Source: JAEZDR01 sp039811185
GTDB lineage: Bacteria > Bacteroidota > Bacteroidia > Chitinophagales > Chitinophagaceae
Direction of reading: 5' to 3'
DNA: 64,000 nt
NCBI GenBank assembly: GCA_039811185.1
Contig: JBDHYF010000004.1
Coordinates: 62,001 to 126,000, forward strand
Part shown: positions 42,298 through 50,025 of the stretch, piece after piece
How positions within the stretch are numbered: position 1 is the stretch's first letter
How the letters are laid out: each line of letters begins with the position of its first letter
The notes under the pieces: generated by a model
Seen by the model: only the letters and a program-made list of their open reading frames with translations
Told to the model about the DNA's origin: nothing
Databases searched by the model: none
Made by a program: the position numbers and the translations under genes

Positions 42298-42305
42298 TAC
42301 TTTTG
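42298..42305 (+). promoter_or_regulatory. -7 box TACTTTTG 7 nt before rimO
   Basis: Exact TAnnTTTG followed by C, ending 7 nt before the rimO ATG (42313). A start point would coincide with the start codon. Confidence 0.5.
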
Positions 42306-42312
42306 CGCAGCG

Positions 42313-43623
42313 ATGAAAGCAAAAACATTAAAAAGAGATAAGGTTAACATTATCACGCTCGGCTGCAGCAAGAACATGGTGGACAGTGAAGTATTGAGCG
42401 GCCAGTTAAAGGCCAACGACATCAGCGTTGTACATGAAAATGCGAAACTCGACCATAACATTGTTGTAGTAAACACCTGCGGCTTTATCGATAAGGCAAA
42501 AGAAGAAAGCATCAACACCATTCTCGATCAGGTGAGCATGAAACGTCAGGGCCGCCTCGATAAGGTGTATGTTACCGGATGTTTAAGCCAACGTTACCGA
42601 GATGATTTGGAGTCGGAAATTCCGGAGGTGGACGCTTGGTTTGGAACAATGGAACTTCCGTTTTTGCTGAAGCAACTGAATGCCGATTATAAAAGCGAAC
42701 TGCTGGGCGAAAGGCTGCTTGCAACACCCAGGCACTACGCCTACCTGAAAATCAGCGAAGGCTGCAACCGCACTTGTTCTTTTTGTGCCATTCCGCTGAT
42801 GCGCGGTGGCCACGTGAGCCGCACCATCGACGACCTTGTGAAAGAAGCGAAGTTTTTAGTGTCAGCAGGGGTGAAGGAAATTATGTTGATAGCACAGGAA
42901 CTCACTTACTACGGGCTTGACATCTACAAGAAAAGAGCACTCCCGGATTTAATGAACAAGCTTGCCGATATAGACGGTTTGGAATGGATTCGATTGCACT
43001 ATGCTTATCCTTCGAAATTTCCGATGGAAATTTTAGATGTGATGAAGGAGCGACCCAATATTTGTAACTACCTTGATATTCCATTGCAACATGCCAGCAA
43101 CAATATGCTGAAAGCAATGCGCCGGCAGATCACCCGCGAGGAAATGGAAACGCTTATAGGCGATATCAGGAGCAAAGTTCCCGGCATTTGTTTGCGCACC
43201 ACTTTAATAACCGGCTATCCGGGTGAAACACGAGCCGATGTGGACGAACTGAAAAACTTTTTATCGGCCCAGCGTTTCGACAGGGTTGGTATTTTCACAT
43301 ACAGCCACGAAGAAAACACTTCTGCTTATGAAGTAAAAGACGACGTGCCCGCAGCAGAAAAACAAGCGAGGGCGCAGGAAATTATGGAGCTTCAGCAAGA
43401 AATTTCGTTGGAGAAAAATCAGGAAAAGGAAGGCAGGGTCTTTAAGGTTATGGTTGATAAAAAAGAGGCTGGACGCTACATCGGCAGAACGGAGTTTGAC
43501 AGTGTTGAAGTAGATAATGAAGTGATTATTAACACCACAAAAAAACTTGTTCCCGGCACATTTGTAAACGTAAAAATTACCAGGGCTTACGACTACGATC
43601 TTGAAGGAGAACTGAGCGAATAA
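42313..43623 (+). CDS. rimO: Ribosomal protein S12 methylthiotransferase
   Basis: A 436-residue radical SAM enzyme that methylthiolates Asp88 of ribosomal protein S12. The UPF0004 N-terminal domain (NIITLGCSKNMVDSEVLSG) holds the auxiliary Fe-S ligands. The radical SAM cluster ligands are Cys151, Cys155 and Cys158 (GCNRTCSFC), and the TRAM domain is at the C-terminus. It resembles RimO more than MiaB because of the CSKNMVDSE block. An upstream extension to a GTG at 42286 is rejected. It overlaps aroQ by one nt. Confidence 0.93.
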   Translation: MKAKTLKRDKVNIITLGCSKNMVDSEVLSGQLKANDISVVHENAKLDHNIVVVNTCGFIDKAKEESINTILDQVSMKRQGRLDKVYVTGCLSQRYRDDLESEIPEVDAWFGTMELPFLLKQLNADYKSELLGERLLATPRHYAYLKISEGCNRTCSFCAIPLMRGGHVSRTIDDLVKEAKFLVSAGVKEIMLIAQELTYYGLDIYKKRALPDLMNKLADIDGLEWIRLHYAYPSKFPMEILDVMKERPNICNYLDIPLQHASNNMLKAMRRQITREEMETLIGDIRSKVPGICLRTTLITGYPGETRADVDELKNFLSAQRFDRVGIFTYSHEENTSAYEVKDDVPAAEKQARAQEIMELQQEISLEKNQEKEGRVFKVMVDKKEAGRYIGRTEFDSVEVDNEVIINTTKKLVPGTFVNVKITRAYDYDLEGELSE

Positions 43624-44057
43624 TGACTATGCCATCAAAAAAAATAGCCATCATCAATGGCCCTAACCTGAATTTATTAGGAAAACGGGAGCCGGAAATA
43701 TATGGCACAATCTCTTTTGAAGAATATTTCGAGTTGTTGAGGCGAAAGTATGCGGGGGCGCAACTTGAATACTTTCAGTCGAATGTTGAAGGAGAACTCG
43801 TAAATCAAATTCAGCATTTTGGCTTTCAATCACACGGGATGATTATTAATGCGGCGGGATATTCACACACATCCGTGGCTATTGCAGATGCTGTTGCCGC
43901 CGTTCCCGCCACCGTTGTAGAAGTGCATATCTCCAACATCTTTGCCCGCGAAAGCTTCCGTCATCATTCTCACCTCAGCGCGGTAAGCAAAGGCGTAATC
44001 TGCGGTTTTGGCCTCAGGAGTTACGATCTTGCGCTCGACTTTCTGCTTCACTCGTAA
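43623..44057 (+). CDS. aroQ: 3-dehydroquinate dehydratase, type II
   Basis: Third step of the shikimate pathway, via the dodecameric type II enzyme. The 144-residue protein has the loop INGPNLNLLGKREPEIYG (lid and Arg), the SNVEGELVNQIQ block, IINAAGYSHTSVA, and the catalytic His in VEVHISNIFARE. It starts within the rimO stop (TAATG), with an alternative ATG 2 codons later (43629). It ends 2 nt before the convergent repressor gene. Confidence 0.95.
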   Translation: MTMPSKKIAIINGPNLNLLGKREPEIYGTISFEEYFELLRRKYAGAQLEYFQSNVEGELVNQIQHFGFQSHGMIINAAGYSHTSVAIADAVAAVPATVVEVHISNIFARESFRHHSHLSAVSKGVICGFGLRSYDLALDFLLHS

Positions 44058-44059
44058 CC

Positions 44060-44812
44060 TTATCTCTTCACCTTTTTCTTGATGGCAGAAATTTCCTGCT
44101 GCATCGTGCTTACCAGACCGGCAAGCTGACCTACATCCCAGCGCGGCTGTACCGACGGCTTACTGATGATTAACGCGGTTTTCCATAACTCAAGAATATC
44201 TTCGGAAGAAATGGTGTAAGGCTTATAAGCCGGGTTGTCGCTGATCAGGGTTACTTTGGTTGCAGAGCGGCCTGCCTCAATGCGTTTATATACCACGCCA
44301 TCATTTTTTGAAATAACGATGTAAGTGTGCGACGGCTTAACGTTGTGCAGGTCGTCGACCTTCTCACCTACGATTACGCTGCCCGATGGCGTCGGCAACA
44401 TGCTGTCGCCAACAATCTCGAAAGCGCGGTAGTTACCCGGCATCAGCATCGGAAGCGTGAATGTATTCAATTCATCTACAAATTCCGGATCGGCATATCC
44501 GTTTAAATAACCGGCGGCGGCCTTTACAGGAACGAAATGGATGGGCGGTGCCTCGCGGCTCATTTTCAAATTCCGCCTCTTCTGCAAATAAGCAGAAGCC
44601 TTGTCCTCCGAAAGGTCTTTCATTAAAATATCTTCAAACGAAACTTTAAATATGCCGGAAACTTGTTGCATTACTTCTACGTTCGGCTTGGCGCGGTCTT
44701 CCTCATAAGCTCCGAGTAACGATCGTTTTATATTGAGCCGCGCGGCGAACTCTTCTTGCGTCCAGCCTCTAAGCTTCCGTAAATAGCGCAGGTTTTTTCC
44801 GGCAACAATCAT
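44060..44812 (-). CDS. LexA-like XRE/S24 transcriptional repressor
   Basis: A 250-residue DNA-binding protein with an N-terminal XRE helix-turn-helix (5-60, LRKLRGWTQEEFAARLNIKR) and a C-terminal S24 peptidase-like domain. The likely autocleavage bond is Ala100-Gly101 in VKAAAGYL. The catalytic Ser137 (GDSMLP) and Lys177 (VVYKRI) are in order and at LexA-like spacing. The chain ends in a short coiled-coil tail (about 235-250). A LexA/CI-type switch released by DNA damage or another stress is inferred. The ATG at 44812 is preferred to a TTG at 44833. It sits divergently from surE over an operator-rich region, so autoregulation is likely. Confidence 0.88.
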   Translation of the reverse strand: MIVAGKNLRYLRKLRGWTQEEFAARLNIKRSLLGAYEEDRAKPNVEVMQQVSGIFKVSFEDILMKDLSEDKASAYLQKRRNLKMSREAPPIHFVPVKAAAGYLNGYADPEFVDELNTFTLPMLMPGNYRAFEIVGDSMLPTPSGSVIVGEKVDDLHNVKPSHTYIVISKNDGVVYKRIEAGRSATKVTLISDNPAYKPYTISSEDILELWKTALIISKPSVQPRWDVGQLAGLVSTMQQEISAIKKKVKR

Positions 44813-44829
44813 AGCTAATTTATTTAGCT
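44813..44829. promoter_or_regulatory. Operator-like palindrome 1 (CTAA-N5-TTAG)
   Basis: AGCTAA (44813-44818) / TTAGCT (44824-44829) around TTTAT. It begins directly at the repressor start codon (44812) on the reverse strand, a position well suited to autorepression. The core CTAA-N5-TTAG is shared with the second palindrome, 24 bp away centre to centre. Confidence 0.6.
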
Positions 44830-44837
44830 GCAATATT

Positions 44838-44852
44838 ACTAATTAAATTAGT
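44838..44852. promoter_or_regulatory. Operator-like palindrome 2 (CTAA-N5-TTAG)
   Basis: Perfect inverted repeat ACTAATT (44838-44844) - A - AATTAGT (44846-44852), containing CTAA-TTAAA-TTAG. Further half-sites occur at 44861-44865 (TTAGC) and 44886-44890 (GCTAA), so the repressor-surE gap carries four related elements. Confidence 0.6.
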
Positions 44853-44934
44853 GAAAAGAATTAGCAATTTTTATTGTGCTATCGGGCTAATTTGTGCACC
44901 TTGCAAAAACATAATTTTACTTACAATTTTGACT

Positions 44935-45759
44935 ATGGCTAAAAGCACTTCGGCACCTGCAAAAAAGAAAACGACAACCAAAAAAAGATCAAAACCATTA
45001 ATTCTTGTAACCAACGACGATGGCATTACATCGCCCGGCATAAAAGCACTTGTTGAAGCCGTAAAACATTTGGGAACGGTGGTGGTAGTGGCGCCCGATA
45101 AAGCGCAAAGCGGTATGGGACATGCCATCACCATCGGGTTTCCATTGCGCCTTACACGGATGCGATTGTTCGACGACGTAGAAGCCTGGCAGTGCACCGG
45201 CACACCTGTAGATTGCGTGAAGCTTGCGGTAGATAAAATTTTGAAGGGAAAGCCCGACATCTGCATCAGCGGCGTAAACCACGGCGCCAATCACTCCATT
45301 AATGTAATTTATTCCGGCACCATGTCGGCCGCTCTCGAAGCTGCTATCGAAGGTATTCCAAGCGTAGGTTTCAGCTTGCTGGATTACAGCATCGAGGCCG
45401 ATTTTTCGGGTGCACAACAATACGCCGCACTCATCGTAGAAAAACTGCTGAAAGGCAAAACCATCGACAAACATCTTTGTCTCAATGTAAACATTCCGGC
45501 TGTACCGGCTAAGCTGCTGAAAGGAGCTAAAGTATGCCGGCAGGCCTATGCCAAATATGAGGAAGAATTTATGGAGCGGGCCGACCCTCACGGAAAAAAC
45601 TACTACTGGCTAACCGGCGAATTTGTAAATTTTGACAGAGGAAAAGATACCGATGTATGGGCATTGAAACACCACTATGTAAGCATTGTTCCGGTTGAGT
45701 TTGATTTAACCCATTACCGTCTGAAAGAAGAATTGGAAAAAAGCTGGAAATTTGATTGA
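44935..45759 (+). CDS. surE: 5'/3'-nucleotidase SurE
   Basis: A metal-dependent nucleotidase/exopolyphosphatase of the SurE family, 274 residues, involved in survival under stress. The active site is LVTNDDGITSPGIKAL (about residues 23-38), with the conserved Asn-Asp-Asp. SGVNHGANHSINVIYSG and GTMSAALEA are also family motifs. The N-terminal 22 residues (SAPAKKKTTTKKRSK) are a Lys/Thr-rich extension not usual in SurE. An upstream extension to 44851 passes through the operator region and is rejected. It starts an operon with a small membrane protein and lpxB. Confidence 0.93.
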   Translation: MAKSTSAPAKKKTTTKKRSKPLILVTNDDGITSPGIKALVEAVKHLGTVVVVAPDKAQSGMGHAITIGFPLRLTRMRLFDDVEAWQCTGTPVDCVKLAVDKILKGKPDICISGVNHGANHSINVIYSGTMSAALEAAIEGIPSVGFSLLDYSIEADFSGAQQYAALIVEKLLKGKTIDKHLCLNVNIPAVPAKLLKGAKVCRQAYAKYEEEFMERADPHGKNYYWLTGEFVNFDRGKDTDVWALKHHYVSIVPVEFDLTHYRLKEELEKSWKFD

Positions 45760-46055
45760 TGATGCTAAAGAAAGATAGTATAAAGCTGGGCGTGTTTATT
45801 GGGTTGCTTGCGCCGCTGCTCGGAATAGGAGGTTTCTATTTTCTGAAGTTCTCTTCTCTGAACTTCTTCGATTATGTGCGCTTATTAAGCATCGAAAAGC
45901 GCGCTCTAACAAGTGCCGTTACATTTTCTCTGCTTGCCAATGCAGTTTTTTTTACCATTTACATCAATTCGCGACGCGATCAAACCGCCAAAGGAATATT
46001 TGCGGTTACTGTGGTGTACGCTATCATCGCCATCTTCCTGAAATTTGTTTATTAG
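45759..46055 (+). CDS. Small membrane protein between surE and lpxB
   Basis: A 98-residue protein with three predicted membrane helices at about 11-30, 48-68 and 78-97 (VFIGLLAPLLGIGGFYFL; TSAVTFSLLANAVFFTIYI; GIFAVTVVYAIIAIFLKF). No known family is recognised. The start ATG (45759) overlaps the surE stop by one base (TGATG), and lpxB begins 3 nt after its stop, so all three genes are co-translated. A role in envelope biogenesis is plausible only from context. Confidence 0.78.
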   Translation: MMLKKDSIKLGVFIGLLAPLLGIGGFYFLKFSSLNFFDYVRLLSIEKRALTSAVTFSLLANAVFFTIYINSRRDQTAKGIFAVTVVYAIIAIFLKFVY

Positions 46056-46058
46056 CCG

Positions 46059-47198
46059 ATGAAGTACTATCTGATTTCCGGTGAAGCAAGCGGCGATTTA
46101 CACGGCAGCAACCTGATAAAAGCGCTTAAAAAAAAAGATGGCAATGCCCATTTTCGGTGCTGGGGCGGCGATCTGATGCAGGCGCAGGGCGTTGACCTGG
46201 TAAAACATTACAGAGACCTTGCGTTCATGGGTTTTGTTGAGGTGTTGATGAACCTTAGAACGATACTCAAAAACATTTCGTTCTGCAAAAACGATATTGA
46301 AAATTATCGTCCGGATGTACTCATTCTAATCGACTATCCGGGGTTTAATTTACGCATTGCCGAATGGGCGAAGCAGCAGAACATAAGGGTTGTGTATTAC
46401 ATATCGCCTCAGGTATGGGCCTGGAAAGCAAACCGCGTAAAAAAGATGAAGACCTGCATTGATAAAATGCTCGTGATACTACCTTTCGAGAAAGCGTACT
46501 ATGCAACAAAATGGAATTGGGAGGTTGACTATGTTGGGCATCCGCTTGTAGAAGTGATTGAAAACTTCAGGGCAGCCGAACAGCCTGCATCCGGTAAAAA
46601 AATAATTGCCTTGCTACCGGGAAGCAGGAAGCAGGAAATAGAAAAAAAACTGCCGGTAATGCTTGAGGTGAGCCGCCATTTTCCTGATTACTGCTTTACC
46701 GTTGCAAAAGCGCCCGGACAGGAAGATGCTTTCTATGATTCGTTTCTGAGTCGCTACAGCAATGTTGCGGTAACAAAGAACGCTACTTATAATTTATTGT
46801 CGCATGCATCGGCAGCGCTTGTAACAAGCGGCACTGCCACACTTGAAACGGCTTTGTTTAAAGTGCCGGAAATTGTGTGCTACAAAGGAAATCCCATCAG
46901 CTACCAGATTGCAAAACGGCTTATCAGAATCAAATACATTTCTTTGGTAAACCTGATCATGGACCGTGAAGTGGTGAAGGAACTTATACAGGATGAATTA
47001 ACCACACGAAATCTGGTTGCGGAGCTAAAAGCCATTTTGTATAACAGCGAGAAACAGCTAAAAATGCAAGCTGACTACCGGGAGTTAAAGGATAAATTAT
47101 ATGTAGATGGAAGCGCTTCCGATAACGCTGCCAATATCATTGTCCGGTTTTTATCGGAAGAAGGGAAGGATAAAAAAGCGAATGAGAATTACCACTAA
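46059..47198 (+). CDS. lpxB: Lipid-A-disaccharide synthase
   Basis: Condenses UDP-2,3-diacylglucosamine and lipid X into the lipid A disaccharide precursor at the inner membrane. The 379-residue GT19 enzyme has the N-terminus YYLISGEASGDLHGS, LIDYPGFNLRIAEWAK, YYISPQVWAWK and LLPGSRKQEI, with the acceptor/donor C-terminal domain intact. It starts 3 nt after the small membrane protein. Its last 48 bp overlap the convergent DUF6728 gene. Confidence 0.96.
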   Translation: MKYYLISGEASGDLHGSNLIKALKKKDGNAHFRCWGGDLMQAQGVDLVKHYRDLAFMGFVEVLMNLRTILKNISFCKNDIENYRPDVLILIDYPGFNLRIAEWAKQQNIRVVYYISPQVWAWKANRVKKMKTCIDKMLVILPFEKAYYATKWNWEVDYVGHPLVEVIENFRAAEQPASGKKIIALLPGSRKQEIEKKLPVMLEVSRHFPDYCFTVAKAPGQEDAFYDSFLSRYSNVAVTKNATYNLLSHASAALVTSGTATLETALFKVPEIVCYKGNPISYQIAKRLIRIKYISLVNLIMDREVVKELIQDELTTRNLVAELKAILYNSEKQLKMQADYRELKDKLYVDGSASDNAANIIVRFLSEEGKDKKANENYH

Positions 47199-47327
47199 CG
47201 CAATAAGAAATATAAAGATGGAAATTCGGTTCATTCCGTGCATGTAACGAAGGAACTGCGACTTTTTTGCGTCTTCACGCGGCTTTTTTAGGTAAAGATA
47301 TTCTGCAATTTGACGGAGGATGCCCAT
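47151..47327 (-). CDS. DUF6728-like small membrane protein
   Basis: A 58-residue protein with an amphipathic, basic N-terminus (MGILRQIAEYLYLKKP followed by REDAKKSQFLRYMHG) and one C-terminal membrane helix (about 33-56, ISIFIFLIALVVILIRFFIL). This is the layout of the short Bacteroidota family DUF6728. The ATG at 47327 is preferred; the frame to 47399 gives an atypical N-terminus. It overlaps the lpxB 3' end by 48 bp antisense, which makes its mRNA complementary to the end of lpxB. Function is unknown. Confidence 0.7.
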   Translation of the reverse strand: MGILRQIAEYLYLKKPREDAKKSQFLRYMHGMNRISIFIFLIALVVILIRFFILPFFR

Positions 47328-47435
47328 TTCGCAAAGATGCGACTTTTTAAAAAGACAAAGCTGATTGGCTTCTTCGCGCCAAAACCAGCAGCGGAACAAA
47401 TCAATCAGCCTTGTTGAATTTTATTGATTAATGCC

Positions 47436-47603
47436 TTAATCCACCCTGCGGAAACCTCCGCCAATAAGCGATAAAAGAAACAAAACCACAAAAATCCAAA
47501 ATAAAATTTTTGCGATAGAAGCCGCACCGGCAGCAATACCGCCGAATCCGAATATAGCTGCAATGATGGCTATAACAAGGAAAATAACTGTCCAACGTAG
47601 CAT
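47436..47603 (-). CDS. DUF1328/YtjA-like microprotein
   Basis: A 55-residue hydrophobic protein with two membrane helices. The sequence begins MLRWTVIFLVIAIIAAIFGF, continues GGIAAGAASIAKILFWIF and ends in FLLSLIGGGFRRVD. This is the DUF1328 (E. coli YtjA) pattern. Family members are often induced in stress or stationary phase, but the function is not established. The ORF is too short for many gene finders, but the match to the family pattern along its whole length, with a clean start and stop, makes it credible. Confidence 0.85.
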   Translation of the reverse strand: MLRWTVIFLVIAIIAAIFGFGGIAAGAASIAKILFWIFVVLFLLSLIGGGFRRVD

Positions 47604-47813
47604 AAAAAATAGTTTTAGTGAGTAATACCTTCCTAACTTAAAAAACTATGCCGAACATGTACATCTTTGTTATACGGCCATTCAGCATCCCTTCCACGGA
47701 AGAATTTTCCCATTCAATTTTTAGTTTTTATCCCAATAAACTTTAGACGGATTATTTAAATTTTTACGGTTGGTATTTAATTTGAATTAACAGCACCAAA
47801 TAAAACAACCGCT

Positions 47814-48308
47814 ATGTTAACCGCAAAAAAATTACAGAAGCTAAAAAACCAGATGGAGGATTTGAGCAGCGCATTATTTTATAATTACAGTACTGCGGTT
47901 TTAAAATTTCCTGTTTGCCTGATCTCGCTTCAAAAATTAGATGACGTCGGAAACCTTTGGTTCATCGCGCCAAAGCCGCACCAGTACATTGATACGTTCG
48001 ACAAGGAATTTCCTTCCACACTGCATTTTTATAAAAAAGGTAAAAACTTTCATATTAAAACACACGGCAAGGCAATGATCATTAACGATCCAGACCAGAT
48101 TAATTTACTGGACGCCGAAATTCGCGCCGCTTTAAACGACGATAAAGTTTTAATTAAGATGCGCGTTCAGAAGGTGGAGTGCTTCGAAGAGTTTGACCAA
48201 ACTAACCTGATCCGCTCGTTTAAAAACTTTATTTCCAAATGGATTTTTCGCGAGGAGCCCGGATATCAACCTTATTGGTTTGGCAACTCCGACGTAGCTG
48301 CCTTCTAA
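47814..48308 (+). CDS. Pyridoxamine 5'-phosphate oxidase-like (general stress) protein
   Basis: A 164-residue protein of the flavin-binding split-barrel superfamily, like the general stress protein 26 group rather than PdxH. Visible features are LISLQKLDDVGNLWFIAPK, FPSTLHFYKKGKNFHIKTHG and MRVQKVECFEEF. A flavin or pyridoxal cofactor is expected but not provable by eye. The 210 nt upstream (47604-47813) hold no further gene; AT-rich sequence there may contain the promoter. Adjacent DUF1328 and DUF6728 genes make this a small stress-related neighbourhood. Confidence 0.78.
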   Translation: MLTAKKLQKLKNQMEDLSSALFYNYSTAVLKFPVCLISLQKLDDVGNLWFIAPKPHQYIDTFDKEFPSTLHFYKKGKNFHIKTHGKAMIINDPDQINLLDAEIRAALNDDKVLIKMRVQKVECFEEFDQTNLIRSFKNFISKWIFREEPGYQPYWFGNSDVAAF

Positions 48309-48310
48309 AT

Positions 48311-48344
48311 AAAAAAAACAGAGACGATTTTCATCATCTCTGTT
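48311..48344 (-). terminator. Intrinsic terminator for tRNA-Leu
   Basis: On the minus strand the stem AACAGAGA / TCTCTGTT (plus inner GAT/ATC pairing) is followed by eight T's. It lies 7 nt after the tRNA 3' end. On the plus strand the stem has no T-run, so it does not serve the oppositely oriented stress protein gene. Confidence 0.8.
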
Positions 48345-48350
48345 GCCTTG

Positions 48351-48434
48351 TGCGGAAGAGGAGATTCGAACTCCCACGCCCGTGAAGGCGCTACCACCTC
48401 AAAGTAGTGCGTCTACCAGTTTCGCCACCTCCGC
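48351..48434 (-). tRNA. tRNA-Leu(GAG)
   Basis: An 84-nt leucine tRNA. The acceptor stem starts GCGGAGG and pairs with its 3' strand before A73. The D-arm, a long variable arm (class II), and the TTCGAAT T-loop are in place. The anticodon loop TTGAGGT gives anticodon GAG (reading CUC/CUU). CCA is not encoded, so it is added by CCA-transferase. It lies 38 nt after the carA stop on the same strand, with its own -7 box just upstream. Confidence 0.93.
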
Positions 48435-48442
48435 AAGGTTTG

Positions 48443-48450
48443 CAAATGTA
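48443..48450 (-). promoter_or_regulatory. -7 box TACATTTG for tRNA-Leu
   Basis: Exact TAnnTTTG followed by C, 8 nt before the mature 5' end of tRNA-Leu. A start at the usual distance would be at the mature tRNA 5' end itself, so little or no 5' processing may be needed. Confidence 0.55.
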
Positions 48451-48472
48451 AAGCTATCAGCAATATCAGAAA

Positions 48473-49579
48473 CTAATTTTTCCGCTCTTTTATCATCTCC
48501 ATAAAATCGTCGAATAAATAACGGCTGTCGTGCGGCCCCGGCATGCTTTCCGGATGGTACTGCACACTGAAGGCGGGCTTGTTCTTTAACCGGATACCTT
48601 CTATCGACTTGTCGTTTATATTGACGTGCGTTACCTCCACATCGGGGTTGGCAGCAACGGCATCGGCGTCGATTCCGAATCCATGATTTTGAGACGTAAT
48701 TTCACACCTGCCGGAAAGAAGATTTTTTACCGGGTGGTTGGCTCCGCGATGACCGTGGTGCATTTTAAACGCAGGAATTCCGTTTGCAAGCGCAAGCAAC
48801 TGATGGCCGAGGCAGATACCAAAAAACGGCTTTTCGGTGGCGAGGATGTCTTTAATTGTATCTACTGCATAACCCATCGAAGATGGATCGCCGGGCCCGT
48901 TGCTTATAAAATATCCATCAGCATTAAAATCTTTCAGCGTTTGAAATGTTGTTTTTGCAGGAAAAACTTTTATATACACATCGTCTTTAAGCAAACAATT
49001 TAAAATGTTTTGTTTGATGCCGTAGTCAAGTACTGCGATGCGGTATTTTGCGTGTTCGTTGCCCAACTCAAAAGGCATTTCCGTTGTAACTTTTTCCGCG
49101 AGATCGAGCCCTTCCATTGAGGGAACTCCGGCAAGCTTTTCCTTTAGCGATTCGATACTTTCTCCTCCCGATGAAATGATACAGTTCATTGCACCTCTTT
49201 CGCGGATATAGGTTACAAGCGACCGCGTATCCACACTGGAAACTGCCACAATATTGTTGCTTATCAGATACTCCTTCAGTGCGCCGGAAGCGGTATAGCG
49301 CGAAAATTTTTCTTCCAAATTCCTTGCAATCAGACCATGAATCTGCACTTTACTACTCTCCACTTCCTTATCAGATATGCCATAATTCCCAACGTGTACG
49401 TTGTTGAAAACGAGTATCTGTCCGTAATAACTGGGATCCGTGAATACTTCCTGATAGCCCGTCATGGAGGTATTAAAACAAATTTCGCCGGTTGCGGTTC
49501 CTTCGGCTCCGAATGATTTTCCTTTGAAAACTTTGCCGTCGGCGAGCAGAATGACTGCATCAGAAAAAGAAGAGGTCAT
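48473..49579 (-). CDS. carA: Carbamoyl-phosphate synthase, small subunit
   Basis: Glutaminase subunit feeding ammonia to CarB for arginine and pyrimidine synthesis. The 368-residue protein has the CarA N-terminal domain (FNTSMTGYQEVFTDPSYYGQ) and a class I amidotransferase domain with the nucleophile Cys256 in GICLGHQ, SNGPGDPSS, and the downstream QYHPES His/Glu pair. ATGs at 49609 and 49579 are both possible; the second gives the usual start. carB is not in the window, so the subunits are unlinked here. Confidence 0.95.
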   Translation of the reverse strand: MTSSFSDAVILLADGKVFKGKSFGAEGTATGEICFNTSMTGYQEVFTDPSYYGQILVFNNVHVGNYGISDKEVESSKVQIHGLIARNLEEKFSRYTASGALKEYLISNNIVAVSSVDTRSLVTYIRERGAMNCIISSGGESIESLKEKLAGVPSMEGLDLAEKVTTEMPFELGNEHAKYRIAVLDYGIKQNILNCLLKDDVYIKVFPAKTTFQTLKDFNADGYFISNGPGDPSSMGYAVDTIKDILATEKPFFGICLGHQLLALANGIPAFKMHHGHRGANHPVKNLLSGRCEITSQNHGFGIDADAVAANPDVEVTHVNINDKSIEGIRLKNKPAFSVQYHPESMPGPHDSRYLFDDFMEMIKERKN

Positions 49580-49692
49580 ACTGAAAATTTGATTGCAAAA
49601 AAACAACATCGGTTATCAAATTTCCAAATAAGTTTCGCACAGCATGATTCTGGAAACGAATTTGTGGCTGGAATTGAATAAATAATCATCGT

Positions 49693-50025
49693 ATGAAAGG
49701 ATATCATGAGTACAAAGAGTGCATCGACGCTTGTTTAGCTTGTATGGCCATCTGCAACCATTGCGCCGCAGCCTGTACCGAGGAGGAAGATGTGGCTATG
49801 ATGGCAACCTGCATCCGTCTCGATATGGAGTGTGCGGCCATTTGCGGCGCTGCTGCTAACCTGATGTGTATGGGAAGCGATGCAGCCAATGCTATTTGTC
49901 GAATATGTGCCGACGTTTGCAGCAGATGCGCTGAAGAATGTGCAAAACATAAACACGAACATTGCAGAGAATGCGCAGACGCGTGCGGCAGATGCGCCGA
50001 CATGTGCAGAAAAATGGCTGCCTAA
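49693..50025 (+). CDS. Cys-rich four-helix copper-storage-like protein
   Basis: A 110-residue cytoplasmic protein with 20 Cys in a repeated four-helix pattern. Cys lie at 10, 14, 17, 21, 24, 28, 40, 47, 51, 59, 69, 72, 76, 79, 83, 91, 94, 98, 101 and 105. The family (DUF326 / Csp3-like) stores many Cu(I) ions in a helical core through Cys thiolates. There is no export signal, so it is a cytosolic Csp3-type rather than a periplasmic Csp1-type protein. No copper efflux or sensor genes adjoin it. It overlaps the convergent gpsA by 4 bp. Confidence 0.87.
   Translation: MKGYHEYKECIDACLACMAICNHCAAACTEEEDVAMMATCIRLDMECAAICGAAANLMCMGSDAANAICRICADVCSRCAEECAKHKHEHCRECADACGRCADMCRKMAA

Noticed and set aside
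44060..44812. Prophage CI-type repressor marking a prophage
   Set aside because: No phage genes nearby and neighbours are core genes (aroQ, surE); a host LexA-like regulator is more likely.
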